A stretch of DNA of 64,000 nucleotides from CAG-390 sp045543615. Lineage in GTDB: Bacteria; Bacillota; Clostridia; Oscillospirales; CAG-272. Each line of letters opens with the position of its first letter. The first letter of the stretch is position 1. Below are positions 1 to 8,500 of this stretch, piece by piece. Where the stretch lies: positions 62,001 through 126,000 of the forward strand of contig JAZPXL010000005.1 of the NCBI GenBank assembly GCA_045543615.1, given 5' to 3'. Below the pieces are notes generated by a model. That model was given only the letters and a program-made list of their open reading frames with translations. It searched no databases and was not told the DNA's origin. The position numbers were made by a program, and so were the translations under genes.

Positions 1-596
1 CCGCCCTTAGCACCGGGAATAGCGCCGCGAACTGCGATAAGGTTGTTCTCTGCATCGATCACAGCAACGGTCAGGTTGAGAATGGTGACCTGTTCGTTAC
101 CGTACTGACCTGCCATCTTCTTGTTCTTGAAGATTCTTGCGGGGTCGATAACACCCATAGAACCGGACTGCCGATGCACAGGGCCTACGCCGTGTGTCAT
201 TCTCAGCTTGCGGAGGTTCCAACGCTTGATAGCACCCGTGTATCCACGGCCCTTGGTCATACCTGTTACGTCGACCTTGTCGCCTACGGCGAAGGTTTCG
301 ACCGATACGACGTCACCGACGTTGTAGCGGGAGCAATCTGCGAAGCGGAATTCCTTAATGTGTCTCTTCGCTGTGAGTCCGTTCTTTGCGAAATGTCCGA
401 TTACTGCCTTTGTTGTGTGCTTGTCCTTAACATCAGCGTAACCGAGCTGTACGGCGTCATAGCCGTCCTGTTCGACAGTCTTAACCTGCGATACTACGCA
501 GGGACCTGCCTGGATTATCGTTACCGGGATGACGTTTCCGACTTCGTCGAAAATCTGAGTCATACCGACCTTCTTGCCGATAATGCCCTTGTTCAT
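1..596 (-). CDS. rplC: Ribosomal protein L3 (partial, C-terminus outside window)
   Basis: This is large-subunit protein L3, which binds 23S rRNA near the peptidyl transferase centre. The reading frame starts MNKGIIGKKVGMTQIF, the standard bacterial L3 N-terminus, and contains the conserved segment VTGMTKGRGYTGAIKRW. About 198 residues are present and the frame is open at the window edge, so only the last few residues are missing (the family is about 205-215 aa). A strong AGGAGG ribosome binding site lies 6 nt before the ATG. It follows rpsJ on the same strand with a 116-nt gap, the usual S10-operon order. Confidence 0.96.
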   Translation of the reverse strand, partial: MNKGIIGKKVGMTQIFDEVGNVIPVTIIQAGPCVVSQVKTVEQDGYDAVQLGYADVKDKHTTKAVIGHFAKNGLTAKRHIKEFRFADCSRYNVGDVVSVETFAVGDKVDVTGMTKGRGYTGAIKRWNLRKLRMTHGVGPVHRQSGSMGVIDPARIFKNKKMAGQYGNEQVTILNLTVAVIDAENNLIAVRGAIPGAKG

Positions 597-712
597 TGTT
601 TTTTCCTCCTGTAGGTTATTGGTTGACGCTTTGAATTTTCCCTGTGGGATTACGCCAACTTGACCGACAAGCGCTCATATGAGCCTTGTTTCGTGTTTTT
701 TGTGCTGTGTGA

Positions 713-1024
713 TTACAGAGTGATCTGAATATCAACGCCAGCGGGGAGCTCAATATTCATCAATTCTTCTGTAAGCTTCTTAGAAGGCTTCTTGATGTCA
801 ATGAGTCTCTTGTGGTTGCGAAGCTCAAACTGCTCGCGGCTGTCCTTGTACTTATGGACTGCACGGAGAATGGTAACGATCTCCTTCTCTGTGGGAAGCG
901 GGATGGGTCCGGAAACCTCAGCACCGTTACGCTTAGCAACTTCAACAATCTTAGCTGCTGCAGCATCCACGAGGGTGTGGTCGTAGCTCTTCAGTCTGAC
1001 TCTGAGCTGATCCTTAACTGCCAT
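713..1024 (-). CDS. rpsJ: Ribosomal protein S10
   Basis: S10 is a small-subunit protein that is also the transcription antitermination factor NusE. The 103-residue product starts MAVKDQLRVRLKSYDH and ends GVDIQITL, matching full-length bacterial S10 (about 102-105 aa), including the GPIPLPTEKEIVTILRA segment. I chose the ATG at 1024, not an in-frame upstream one at 1054, because an AAGGAGG site sits 8 nt before it and the upstream residues are not part of the family. It is the first gene of the S10 operon, with rplC downstream. A structured leader and promoter precede it. Confidence 0.97.
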   Translation of the reverse strand: MAVKDQLRVRLKSYDHTLVDAAAAKIVEVAKRNGAEVSGPIPLPTEKEIVTILRAVHKYKDSREQFELRNHKRLIDIKKPSKKLTEELMNIELPAGVDIQITL

Positions 1025-1097
1025 TTTGTTTTCCTCCTTGTTTTTTTCTCGCATACGTGCGAATAAATAAGATGTAGCTTTTCCGTACTATGCGTTT

Positions 1098-1377
1098 AAA
1101 AAACAAGGCTTCGTTTCTTTGTGCACCGTTCCGTGCGTTTCGTCTTGCAGCCATACAAAAGCCGAAACTCGTCATTCGCCGCCGTCACGCAAGCACGGCG
1201 CGACACGAATTTCGGAAAGTACGGCAACAAACCGTAAGCACGCAGCAGCCTTATGAACCTCGGCTACCTCGGCACTTGATTAGCCCTTCGCCCGATCTTT
1301 CGGACTTCTCCGCGAAAATTACCCGCTGTTCCGGCGGCAACCTTTCGCTTCAACGCATTCTTCGCACATCAAGCCTT
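1098..1377 (-). ncRNA. Structured leader RNA or independent small RNA upstream of rpsJ, family not recognised
   Basis: About 280 nt between the promoter at 1381-1409 and rpsJ are GC-richer than their flanks and hold many pairings. The 5' end (ACAAGGCTT) is exactly complementary to the 3' end (AAGCCTTGT, 1103-1111), which runs into six T residues, as in an intrinsic terminator. Inside are short hairpins CCGC/GCGG, CCGA-AAGA-UCGG enclosed by UUCGC/GCGAA, UACGG/CCGUA and GCAC/GUGC, and a possible long-range pairing of UUGCCGCC with GGCGGCGA. It could be an attenuating r-protein leader for the S10 operon or a stand-alone RNA. I could not match it to lysine, T-box, SRP, RNase P or tmRNA consensus. 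Confidence 0.55.
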
Positions 1378-1380
1378 GTA

Positions 1381-1409
1381 ATTATACTACATTTTATCTC
1401 ATATTGCAA
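1381..1409 (-). promoter_or_regulatory. Sigma-A promoter for the rpsJ leader
   Basis: On the minus strand: -35 TTGCAA (1404-1409), 17-bp spacer, -10 TATAAT (1381-1386). The predicted start is about 1374-1377, at the first bases of the closing helix of the structured RNA. Confidence 0.75.
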
Positions 1410-1505
1410 TATGGCAAATGGGAGAAAAAATATTATATTTTAATCCTTGTTTTGTATATTTTGAACAAATCATTGGCACAATTGCTCAATATTGCCCAAA
1501 ATACC

Positions 1506-1531
1506 GCCTCCGCTTTTGTTATAGCGGAGGC
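1506..1531 (-). terminator. Hairpin after the WYL-type regulator gene
   Basis: GCCTCCGC (1506-1513) pairs with GCGGAGGC (1524-1531) across a 10-nt loop. On the minus strand only a short T-rich run follows, so termination is plausible but not a textbook case. Confidence 0.5.
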
Positions 1532-1609
1532 AAATATTCATTTTTTATATCAAAAAACGGCGATTTTTTCGTCTTATGTAACAAAAATTCAATAAAAACT
1601 AACGGTTAT

Positions 1610-2167
1610 TTACTCGTCTTCGGGTGGATTGCTACTAAGAAGCTTGCTTAACGACTCGCAAAGCTTTTCCCTGAGCCACATAGGCTCGATTATCTTTATC
1701 TCAGCGTCTGCTGCAAGGAGTGCTCCGAAGAAAATTCTGATATTGTGAAATTCACAGAAATACCTATCGCCCTTTCCTATCTTGCGAGTAACAAACGGGC
1801 CGAGCTCAAGAGCTACGAGTTTATCGGGAATCTCAAGTATTGCCGTATAAGGAATGCTCAACTGCATAGAACCATCATCGCTTGCGCTCGAACGGTCTGC
1901 AAGGGCAATGAAGCCTGCGTAGTCCTGCGGGTCTTCAACTCTTATGGAATCAGGGAGTGTGAAATCCTCTGTGTAATAATATCCCTTCTTTGTTGGACAA
2001 AACGCAATCGGTGCTCCAATCTTACGGCGAAGGTAGTCGCAGTCTCGCTGAGCCTGTCTGTGAGAAATGCCAAATCTCTCGGACAAACGCATAGCGTTTG
2101 GATAATATCCGTCCTTTATTCTTTTGTGCAACCATATAATGCGCTCAACAGCAAAATCTGCAGACAT
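1610..2167 (-). CDS. HTH/WYL-type transcriptional regulator, short form
   Basis: This 185-residue protein looks like the YafY/WYL regulator family. Residues 8-50 form an HTH of the HTH_11 type (LSERFGISHRQAQRDCDYLR). A beta-rich sensory part follows, and residues near the C-terminus (EIKIIEPMWLREKL) match the end of WYL domains, where a ligand or nucleic acid is sensed in known relatives. At 185 aa it is shorter than the usual 300 aa and lacks the C-terminal extension. A GGAGG site lies 5 nt before the ATG. The membrane-protein gene upstream on the same strand (68-nt gap) may be in the same unit. The ligand is unknown. Confidence 0.7.
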   Translation of the reverse strand: MSADFAVERIIWLHKRIKDGYYPNAMRLSERFGISHRQAQRDCDYLRRKIGAPIAFCPTKKGYYYTEDFTLPDSIRVEDPQDYAGFIALADRSSASDDGSMQLSIPYTAILEIPDKLVALELGPFVTRKIGKGDRYFCEFHNIRIFFGALLAADAEIKIIEPMWLREKLCESLSKLLSSNPPEDE

Positions 2168-2235
2168 ATCCGCCTCCGTTGTTTTTTTATAGTTTGGGGT
2201 ATGCGATTTAGTCTATATATATTATAAGGTAGGAA

Positions 2236-3258
2236 TTATTCGTTTCCCGTCTCTTCCCCACCGTCAGCAGCCCTCTCCTCTTCTTTTCTTTCAGCAATAG
2301 GCTCTGTCTCCGCCGTAGGAGACTCGGGCTCGTTTGATGGTGCACTTCCTTCAACTGCATCGGTTTGAGCTGCAGGCTCAAGCGGTGACGCCAGAACAAG
2401 AATTCTTGAAAGCACATAGAAAGAAAGAATAAAGCAAATGAACGCCTCTACGCAGAAGTCGCCACGAGTGAGAAGTCCACTATAATAAGCGATCAACTCC
2501 GAAACGCCGGTTGAGATAGACAATACAAATGCGATCAAGCCAAACACGAAATATCTTCCGGGACGTTCATATTCGTTTGAGATATACTGTCTCTCTTCTC
2601 CAAGAAAATAAAGCATCAGGGAGATCATTGCAAACTGTATCATAAGCTTTGATGGACTGTTCATCTGAACATTCATTTCAAAATAGACAAGAGCTGTGCC
2701 GGATAGCAGCCTAAGCATAGGGAAAATGCCAAGTCCTGCAGTAAGAGCCTTCTTTGATTTGAGCGATGAACGAGCGAAGAAACAAATTGACGAGAGTAAG
2801 CTCGAGACAATACCGACAATAACAAGCACCATCGTTACTCTTTCGATCTGGAGGCTGTCGCTCCTGTAAGAATCGGAGAACACAAACTCAAATCGTTTGA
2901 AGACCCCGTTTTTATTATAAGCATAAATCTTATAAACAAAGTCAGCGGCCATCACAAATCCCGCAATGAGGGACGTAAAGAAAACTGCGTTGCCACCAAA
3001 ATCAAATCTTGCCGACTGCATAGCCTTCTTGGGAATAAGCAAAAATCCACTTGTTGCCCACAGAAGCGTGAGAACAAATAAAATATTCGTAATCGCTACG
3101 AGTGGGGTGTCATTGAAATAACCTATCGAGGCATCAAAGCTGACAAAATAGCATACTGCGCGCAATATTGCGCAAACAAGCGCAAGTGCTGTGGTGGAAT
3201 ATAAATATACTTTAAGTTTTCCCGAAATCAAGGAAGTAGTCTTATTATCCTGTGTCAT
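2236..3258 (-). CDS. Polytopic membrane protein of unknown function
   Basis: I do not recognise this 340-residue protein. About eight hydrophobic segments can be seen (for example YLYSTTALALVCAILRAVCY, ITNILFVLTLLWATSGFLL, GLIAFVLSISTGVSELIAYY), followed by a 55-residue acidic, Glu/Pro/Ala-rich tail that should be disordered. I chose the ATG at 3258 because GGAAGGA lies 9 nt before it; an upstream in-frame ATG (3282) would place that site inside the coding region. A TATAAT box at 3291-3296 precedes it, with a CACAATTGTG palindrome just upstream, but no well-spaced -35 box. The gene lies directly upstream of the WYL-type regulator. Confidence 0.7.
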   Translation of the reverse strand: MTQDNKTTSLISGKLKVYLYSTTALALVCAILRAVCYFVSFDASIGYFNDTPLVAITNILFVLTLLWATSGFLLIPKKAMQSARFDFGGNAVFFTSLIAGFVMAADFVYKIYAYNKNGVFKRFEFVFSDSYRSDSLQIERVTMVLVIVGIVSSLLSSICFFARSSLKSKKALTAGLGIFPMLRLLSGTALVYFEMNVQMNSPSKLMIQFAMISLMLYFLGEERQYISNEYERPGRYFVFGLIAFVLSISTGVSELIAYYSGLLTRGDFCVEAFICFILSFYVLSRILVLASPLEPAAQTDAVEGSAPSNEPESPTAETEPIAERKEEERAADGGEETGNE

Positions 3259-3452
3259 CTTAATAAATCCTTCCGTATACAATTGGATATATTATACAAC
3301 ACAATTGTGAACTGTATGTAAACAAGTGCCATTGAAGAGTGCAAAAAGCAATAATATATATTAAATATGGTAAGAAAATCAGAGAAATATAATAAAGACT
3401 TGTTTAGGCAAAATTATTTTTAAAAAAACACAAAGTTTTTTTCAAAAAGGTA

Positions 3453-3481
3453 TTGACAATACGAGTTATATGTGGTATAAT
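3453..3481 (+). promoter_or_regulatory. Consensus sigma-A promoter for rplJ-rplL
   Basis: TTGACA (3453-3458), 17-bp spacer, TATAAT (3476-3481): a perfect consensus on the plus strand, with AT-rich sequence upstream. Confidence 0.93.
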
Positions 3482-3487
3482 CTATGC

Positions 3488-3619
3488 CGTTATCCAAAGA
3501 CAGCAGGTTCCCGTAAAAGCATCAGCCACCCTGCCGAGGAAGAACTCAAACAAATATTTGGTTTTGTGTCTTTCTCTGCGTGTGCGCCTATGCGACGGGA
3601 GAAGGATATTTTTTTACCC
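3488..3619 (+). ncRNA. L10 ribosomal-protein leader
   Basis: The transcript start of rplJ-rplL carries the L10-leader signature: AGACAGCAGG near 3497 and CCTGCCGAGG near 3530 form the conserved kinked element bound by L10(L12)4. It sits right after the promoter and before an attenuator hairpin. In known examples, excess L10 complex binds here and lowers operon expression. Confidence 0.88.
3572..3615 (+). terminator. Attenuator terminator inside the L10 leader
   Basis: TTCTC (3572-3576) and GCGT pair with ATGC and GAGAA (3599-3603), with an internal loop. A seven-T run starts at 3609, before the rplJ ribosome binding site. The arrangement fits transcription attenuation. Confidence 0.6.
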
Positions 3620-3657
3620 CAAAAAGGGTACACGAACACAACCAGGAGGTAAATTTA

Positions 3658-4188
3658 ATGGCCAGCCAAGCTATACTTGAGCAGAAGCAGCAGGTTGTTG
3701 CCGAGCTTGCCGACAAGATTCGCAACTCCGTTTCCGGTGTCGTGGTTAATTACCAGGGCATCACTGTTGAGGACGATACCAAGATGCGTAAGGCTCTGCG
3801 TGAAGCAGGTGTTTCTTACCAGGTTATCAAGAATTCCCTCACAGGTAGAGCGTGCGAAGAGTGCGGCTACGGTGAAATCAAGCAGTATCTGTCCGGTATG
3901 ACCGCTATCGCAGTCAGCCCCGACGATGCAATCGCTCCCGCTAAAATTCTCAAGCAGTATGCTGACAAGATTGAGTCCTTCCAGATTCTTGCAGGTTATT
4001 GTGACGGTGTTATTCTTGACGCCGCTGCAGTAGAGGTTCTTGCAACAATTCCCTCGAAGGAAACTCTCATCGCTCAGTTGCTCGCTTGCATCCAGTCCCC
4101 CATTACCAAATTCGCCTATGTTCTTGACCAGGTGGCCAAGAAGGACGAGCAGCCCGCTGAGGCTGCAGAAGCTCCCGCCGAAGCTTAA
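3658..4188 (+). CDS. rplJ: Ribosomal protein L10
   Basis: L10 anchors the L7/L12 dimers that form the ribosomal stalk. The 176-residue product starts MASQAILEQKQQVVAELADK, has the conserved VVVNYQGITVEDDTKMRKALREAGV region and an acidic Ala-rich tail where L12 dimers bind. The ATG at 3658 follows AGGAGG with 8 nt spacing; an upstream in-frame ATG lies in the leader hairpin and is rejected. rplL follows 45 nt downstream. It is controlled by the L10 leader. Confidence 0.97.
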   Translation: MASQAILEQKQQVVAELADKIRNSVSGVVVNYQGITVEDDTKMRKALREAGVSYQVIKNSLTGRACEECGYGEIKQYLSGMTAIAVSPDDAIAPAKILKQYADKIESFQILAGYCDGVILDAAAVEVLATIPSKETLIAQLLACIQSPITKFAYVLDQVAKKDEQPAEAAEAPAEA

Positions 4189-4233
4189 TTTATCGGTGGC
4201 ATAATATTTAATAATTTCAGGAGGTCATTTAAA

Positions 4234-4614
4234 ATGGCAAACGAAAAGATTACAGCTATTCTTGAAGAAATCAAAGCATTGACAGTTATCGAGCTTTCTG
4301 AGCTCGTTCACGCTTGTGAGGAAGAGTTCGGCGTTTCCGCTGCTAACGTTTCCGCAGGTGCTGCTGCAGGCGCTGCTGCTCCCGCTGCTGCTGTTGAAGA
4401 GAAGACCGAGTTCGACGTAATTCTTGCTAGCTTCGGTGCTAACAAGCTCGCAGTTATCAAGGCTGTTCGTGAGATCACAGGTCTCGGACTTAAGGAAGCT
4501 AAGGAACTCGTTGAGGGTGCTCCTAAGGCTCTTAAGGAAGGCGTTTCCAAGGAAGAGGCAGAGTCCATCAAGACCACTCTTACCGAGGCTGGCGCAACTG
4601 TAGAAATCAAGTAA
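4234..4614 (+). CDS. rplL: Ribosomal protein L7/L12
   Basis: L7/L12 is the multi-copy stalk protein that recruits translation GTPases. At 126 residues it has the expected architecture: N-terminal dimerisation helices (1-35), an Ala/Gly hinge (AGAAAGAAAPAAAVEEK) and the C-terminal domain with KLAVIKAVREITGLGLKEAK, the factor-binding surface. An AGGAGG site precedes the ATG. It ends the rplJL operon and is followed by a strong terminator. Its codon use is strongly biased, as expected for a highly expressed gene. Confidence 0.98.
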   Translation: MANEKITAILEEIKALTVIELSELVHACEEEFGVSAANVSAGAAAGAAAPAAAVEEKTEFDVILASFGANKLAVIKAVREITGLGLKEAKELVEGAPKALKEGVSKEEAESIKTTLTEAGATVEIK

Positions 4615-4643
4615 TTTATCTGCACACAAAATCCTGTCTGTGC

Positions 4644-4674
4644 AAAAAGTGGATGCCTATGGCATCCACTTTTT
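4644..4674. terminator. Bidirectional terminator between rplL and manA
   Basis: A 14-bp stem AAAAAGTGGATGCC (4644-4657) / GGCATCCACTTTTT (4661-4674) with a 3-nt loop. A/T runs on both sides let it stop the converging rplJL and manA transcripts. Confidence 0.92.
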
Positions 4675-4676
4675 GT

Positions 4677-5591
4677 TTATATTCTTGATACTATCAGCTC
4701 AATATTTCCTACTATACAAAGCTCACCGCAATTTGCAGGTACAAAATAGCTCTCTGCCTCTGCAAGTGGATAGCTGACACCATTGTGTATCAAAACGCCC
4801 TCGCCATCCGTTACAAGAAGTGAAATAAAACTATTGCTGTCAGCGCAAAGCTCTTCCCTACCACAAACTTTGAGTGCAAACGAGTCAAATGGCATATCGA
4901 AATTTGGATTTTGCGCCGCCTGGATCAGCGCATCGGCCGCAAGCTCTCTGTGAAGCGGTCGAGGATTTCCATCTGCGTCAAGCCTATTATAGTCAAAAAT
5001 TCTATAAGTAACATCAGAATTTTCCTGAACCTCAGCAAGCAGCACGCCGGCTCCTATTGCGTGGGGGGTTCCTGCAGGTATCGAGATAACATCTCCACGC
5101 TTGACATATATCTTTCTTAGCATACATTGGATGTCCTTGCCATCTCGCACTGCCTGTGCAAACTTGTTGATTTCGTAACCGTCCTCAAGTCCGAGATACA
5201 CAAAAGCTCCACTTTCAGCCTCAAGAATATACCATCTCTCACTTTTTCCACATTCAAAGCCGTGTTTTTCAGCAAAGGTATCCGTTGGGTGTACCTGAAC
5301 TGACAAAGCTTCGCTTGCGTATATGAGCTTTAGGAGCAGTGGGAAAGTTGCAAATGATCTTTCACTTGACACAAGTGTGGGGTCTTCCTCTATAAGCGAG
5401 GCAAGCGTTCTTCCACAATGCTCACCATTTATGACAACACTTTTTTCTTTTTCTCTCACCGTCAGCTCCCAGCTCTCGCCAATCGGCTCTGTGGTGGGGG
5501 CTTTTTTGTTATATCTTCGCATAAGTCCATCCCCACCCCATATTCGTGGGACGAGGATCGACTCAAGCTTCATAGGATAACGCTCTACCAT
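4677..5591 (-). CDS. manA: Class I mannose-6-phosphate isomerase
   Basis: This enzyme interconverts mannose 6-phosphate and fructose 6-phosphate, feeding mannose use or activated mannose for glycans. The 304-residue cupin-fold protein carries the zinc ligands in QVHPTD and in GTPHAIGAG. The length suits the short Bacillus-type ManA. I chose the ATG at 5591: the stop of the upstream gene (TGA) is 1 nt away, and AAGGAAG at the end of that gene serves as ribosome binding site. The internal ATG at 5573 is possible. It is probably translated from the same mRNA as the large PHP protein. Confidence 0.9.
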   Translation of the reverse strand: MVERYPMKLESILVPRIWGGDGLMRRYNKKAPTTEPIGESWELTVREKEKSVVINGEHCGRTLASLIEEDPTLVSSERSFATFPLLLKLIYASEALSVQVHPTDTFAEKHGFECGKSERWYILEAESGAFVYLGLEDGYEINKFAQAVRDGKDIQCMLRKIYVKRGDVISIPAGTPHAIGAGVLLAEVQENSDVTYRIFDYNRLDADGNPRPLHRELAADALIQAAQNPNFDMPFDSFALKVCGREELCADSNSFISLLVTDGEGVLIHNGVSYPLAEAESYFVPANCGELCIVGNIELIVSRI

Positions 5592-5592
5592 C

Positions 5593-8500
5593 TCATTTTT
5601 CTTCCTTATCGGACAAAGTGGGAGCTTTTTTTGCCTTGCGTGCGCTGACAACACCTGTAATTAGTGATGCAATTGAGGCTGCCACAGTTGCAGCCGCCAC
5701 AGCAGCACTTGCGGCAATAGCGATTCCCTCATTCTTCGTCACTGACAAATTCATCCGTCTGTTTTGACGGCGAGCATCGGTCTTTGCCTGCTTTTTGGCA
5801 CTCTTTATCTCTCTTCTTGTGGGCAATACCTCAATCTGCGAGGTCATTTGTCTTGTATCAAGCACTCCAACATTTGGCACGCCTATCGCATAAAGCTCAC
5901 AGGTTGGTGTCATCTTTGAGGTATAGCGATATTTGTACGATCTGCCCACAGGGGCTGCCTTATTCTTATTTATGCCGATATTCCAATTCGCCCTTGAAAC
6001 TACCTCACCACCAAGAACAAGATCAAGTCTTCTGCCTGCGCTTGAGGTTGAGAGAATTTTGCGCTCGCAAATAAAGAGATCCTCGCCTAGCACACGCTCG
6101 GTTTTATATCTTGCGTTGAAATCGTCACAGTCGAGCGCAGACGATGAATCTTTGCACCAGATCACAACTGAACTTCTGCGCTTGATAACAATACCATCGG
6201 TTGCAAAGGTTCTGTCATCCGACGGTGCTTTACCCGTCTTTGTCCAGAGCGCAAGCTTGCCACCACTAAGGTCTATATCCTTTGCCGTGTCATTCCAAAG
6301 GACTACAAATGGGAATGGATTGTCTATCAAAACACCGTTTTTATCTACCACAGGCTCACTCTTTGGTAGTATTTCAACGATATTTATCGGTGGAATATAA
6401 ATAAACGATGTGCTCTTGACGGTCTTTTTTTCATAAATTGCAGAAACGACAACTGCAACACGGCGCAGCTTCGTTATTTCAGGCATTTGCCTTGTTATCT
6501 CTATGCTTCTGCCTCCTTTAAGCTTGCCTACGCAAACACTTGCGTACGGTACGGCATCCGAAAGCACAAAGCCGTCGGGGGACGCAAGATAATAATCAGC
6601 TTTGACCTCGCTCATAGTGCTGTCCGTCGGGTTTTCAAGCTTTACTGTAACAGCTGTCGACTCGCTTGAGCTTTGCGACGCGCATCTGCGCATTTGTGAA
6701 AGCTTAATTTTGCTTCTCTTCTCTATCCAGATAGGTGCTGTTACCGAATACTGACCTTCATTTGTAATGCGAAGATAATAATAATCAAACTCAGGTGGAA
6801 GTGTGATTTTATAACCAAAGCTCTTGCGTGCGCCAACATTCTTCTGCAGGACAACAATATTGTCCTCTGCCACTATTTCCAGCTTACCTATCCCAATATC
6901 ATTTTCAGTAGAAATATTAATCTCGACAGAAAGCTCGTCAGGGTTCTGAAGTCTCGCACCCATCCACTCACCGTTGATTGAGTAATATATCTTCATCGTA
7001 GGATCGGCAGTTGAGTAAGCTCTGCGCTCACGAAACGCATCCATAATATTCTCTCTTGTGAGTGCAGGAGCGATAACACCCGTGATATACGGACTTGCAG
7101 TTGTCCAGAATGGTCGGTGATTGTCCTCGTTGTAGGTAGGCGCAACGTGCCATCCCTTTGAAAGCATAAGCGCATACTCACGGTCATAATTAGCACCCTT
7201 TATTTCAGCAAGTGCCATTGTGCTGTCCGCCGTGACTGTGTGGTACGCGTATTCCTCAAAGTCTCCCCAAGCAACACCGGGATGGTTGAACATTCCGACA
7301 GCATCACTCTCAGTGGCAAACCATCTGTAAAGCTCAGGAAGTGTGATGTTGTTCATATTATTAATAATCTGTTTAGCACCGAGGATGTTGATATGTCCCC
7401 AATAGCCACAGGAATTGTTCCAGGTCATCTCCCAGCCATAAAGTGCAGCAAACGCACCGGGTACATTGTGGTAGTCTGCTATGCGCTTTTGTCTGCGATA
7501 CTGTTCGGGAGTGATGTAATGCGAGTGGTCGGTGACCGAGAAGAAATCAGCTCCATTATCTCTTGCGTAAGTGAGAGCATTTTCACAAAATCCCGTTCCA
7601 TCGGACTCGCTTGTATGGGAATGTACCTCGCCGAAGTAGATGGATGGATGAGCCATATCGGATACCGAGAACTCTATTTTTCTTGTAGTTTTGTTGCCAA
7701 GCGAGTCTTTCAGGCAAAACTGAAGCAGATGTTGTCCTACATCAAATGGCTTTTTGGGGATATATTCAAAAGACTTTTCCGTCCAACTTGCCTTTCTTGT
7801 GACGTCAATTCCGTCGACAATTATATAGCATTCGCTGAGCCTCAGCCCCGACTTGTCGCAAAATTCGACCCTAACTGTTGTGTCTTTTCTGCCATCGTAT
7901 GCATATCCACGTGTTGGAAGCATTTTTGTTATTCTCGGGCCACGGTTATCATAAACGGGAACGGAAAGGTTCTTGCTCTTGCACAAAGCTACATCCCTCG
8001 TTCCATCACTCGCTGTGATATAGTAGGAGAGTGTATCAAGATTCTCAAATATCTCCTCGGGAAGAGTGGCTTTGCGTGTTCCCTCGTTTGTTTCTACTGC
8101 CTCAAGCTTGATTTGTTGTCCGTCGTCAAGCAGTACATACACAAAAGTACCACATACATCCCTGTGAGGCTCGGTAGGAACAACTGCAAACTCAATTTCG
8201 CAGTCATACTCCCCGTGATAGCTCTCGCAAAGTGGAGAGAGTGGCAATATAACCGGGAGTGATGCTGTGGGATCAACATTTGCACTCTGCCAAACTGACG
8301 GATAACCGGGTGTTATAGGTGATGCGTGTGAATAGCGAACAGCCCTACGTGGTTCTCTGACATCAAAGCCCCACTCAGACGAACGCAAAACAGGTGTATC
8401 CCAGCTTGCGAACACATCGTTATATACAAGCGTGAAAACTCCTGCATCAGCATCCATTTCTCTTGGAACTAACACAAGTGTAGTTGGAGTGAATTTTTCG

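Noticed and set aside
1098..1377. Lysine riboswitch-like or T-box-like reading of the rpsJ leader (GAAGGG...GCCGAG strings)
   Set aside because: The conserved P4/P5 and closing P1 strings of the lysine class and the T-box GGTGGNACCGCG motif are absent, and neither fits rpsJ.
3300..3309. CACAATTGTG palindrome as an operator upstream of the 2236-3258 membrane protein gene
   Set aside because: Only 10 bp in an A/T-rich region, and the promoter there lacks a well-spaced -35 box; too weak to call.
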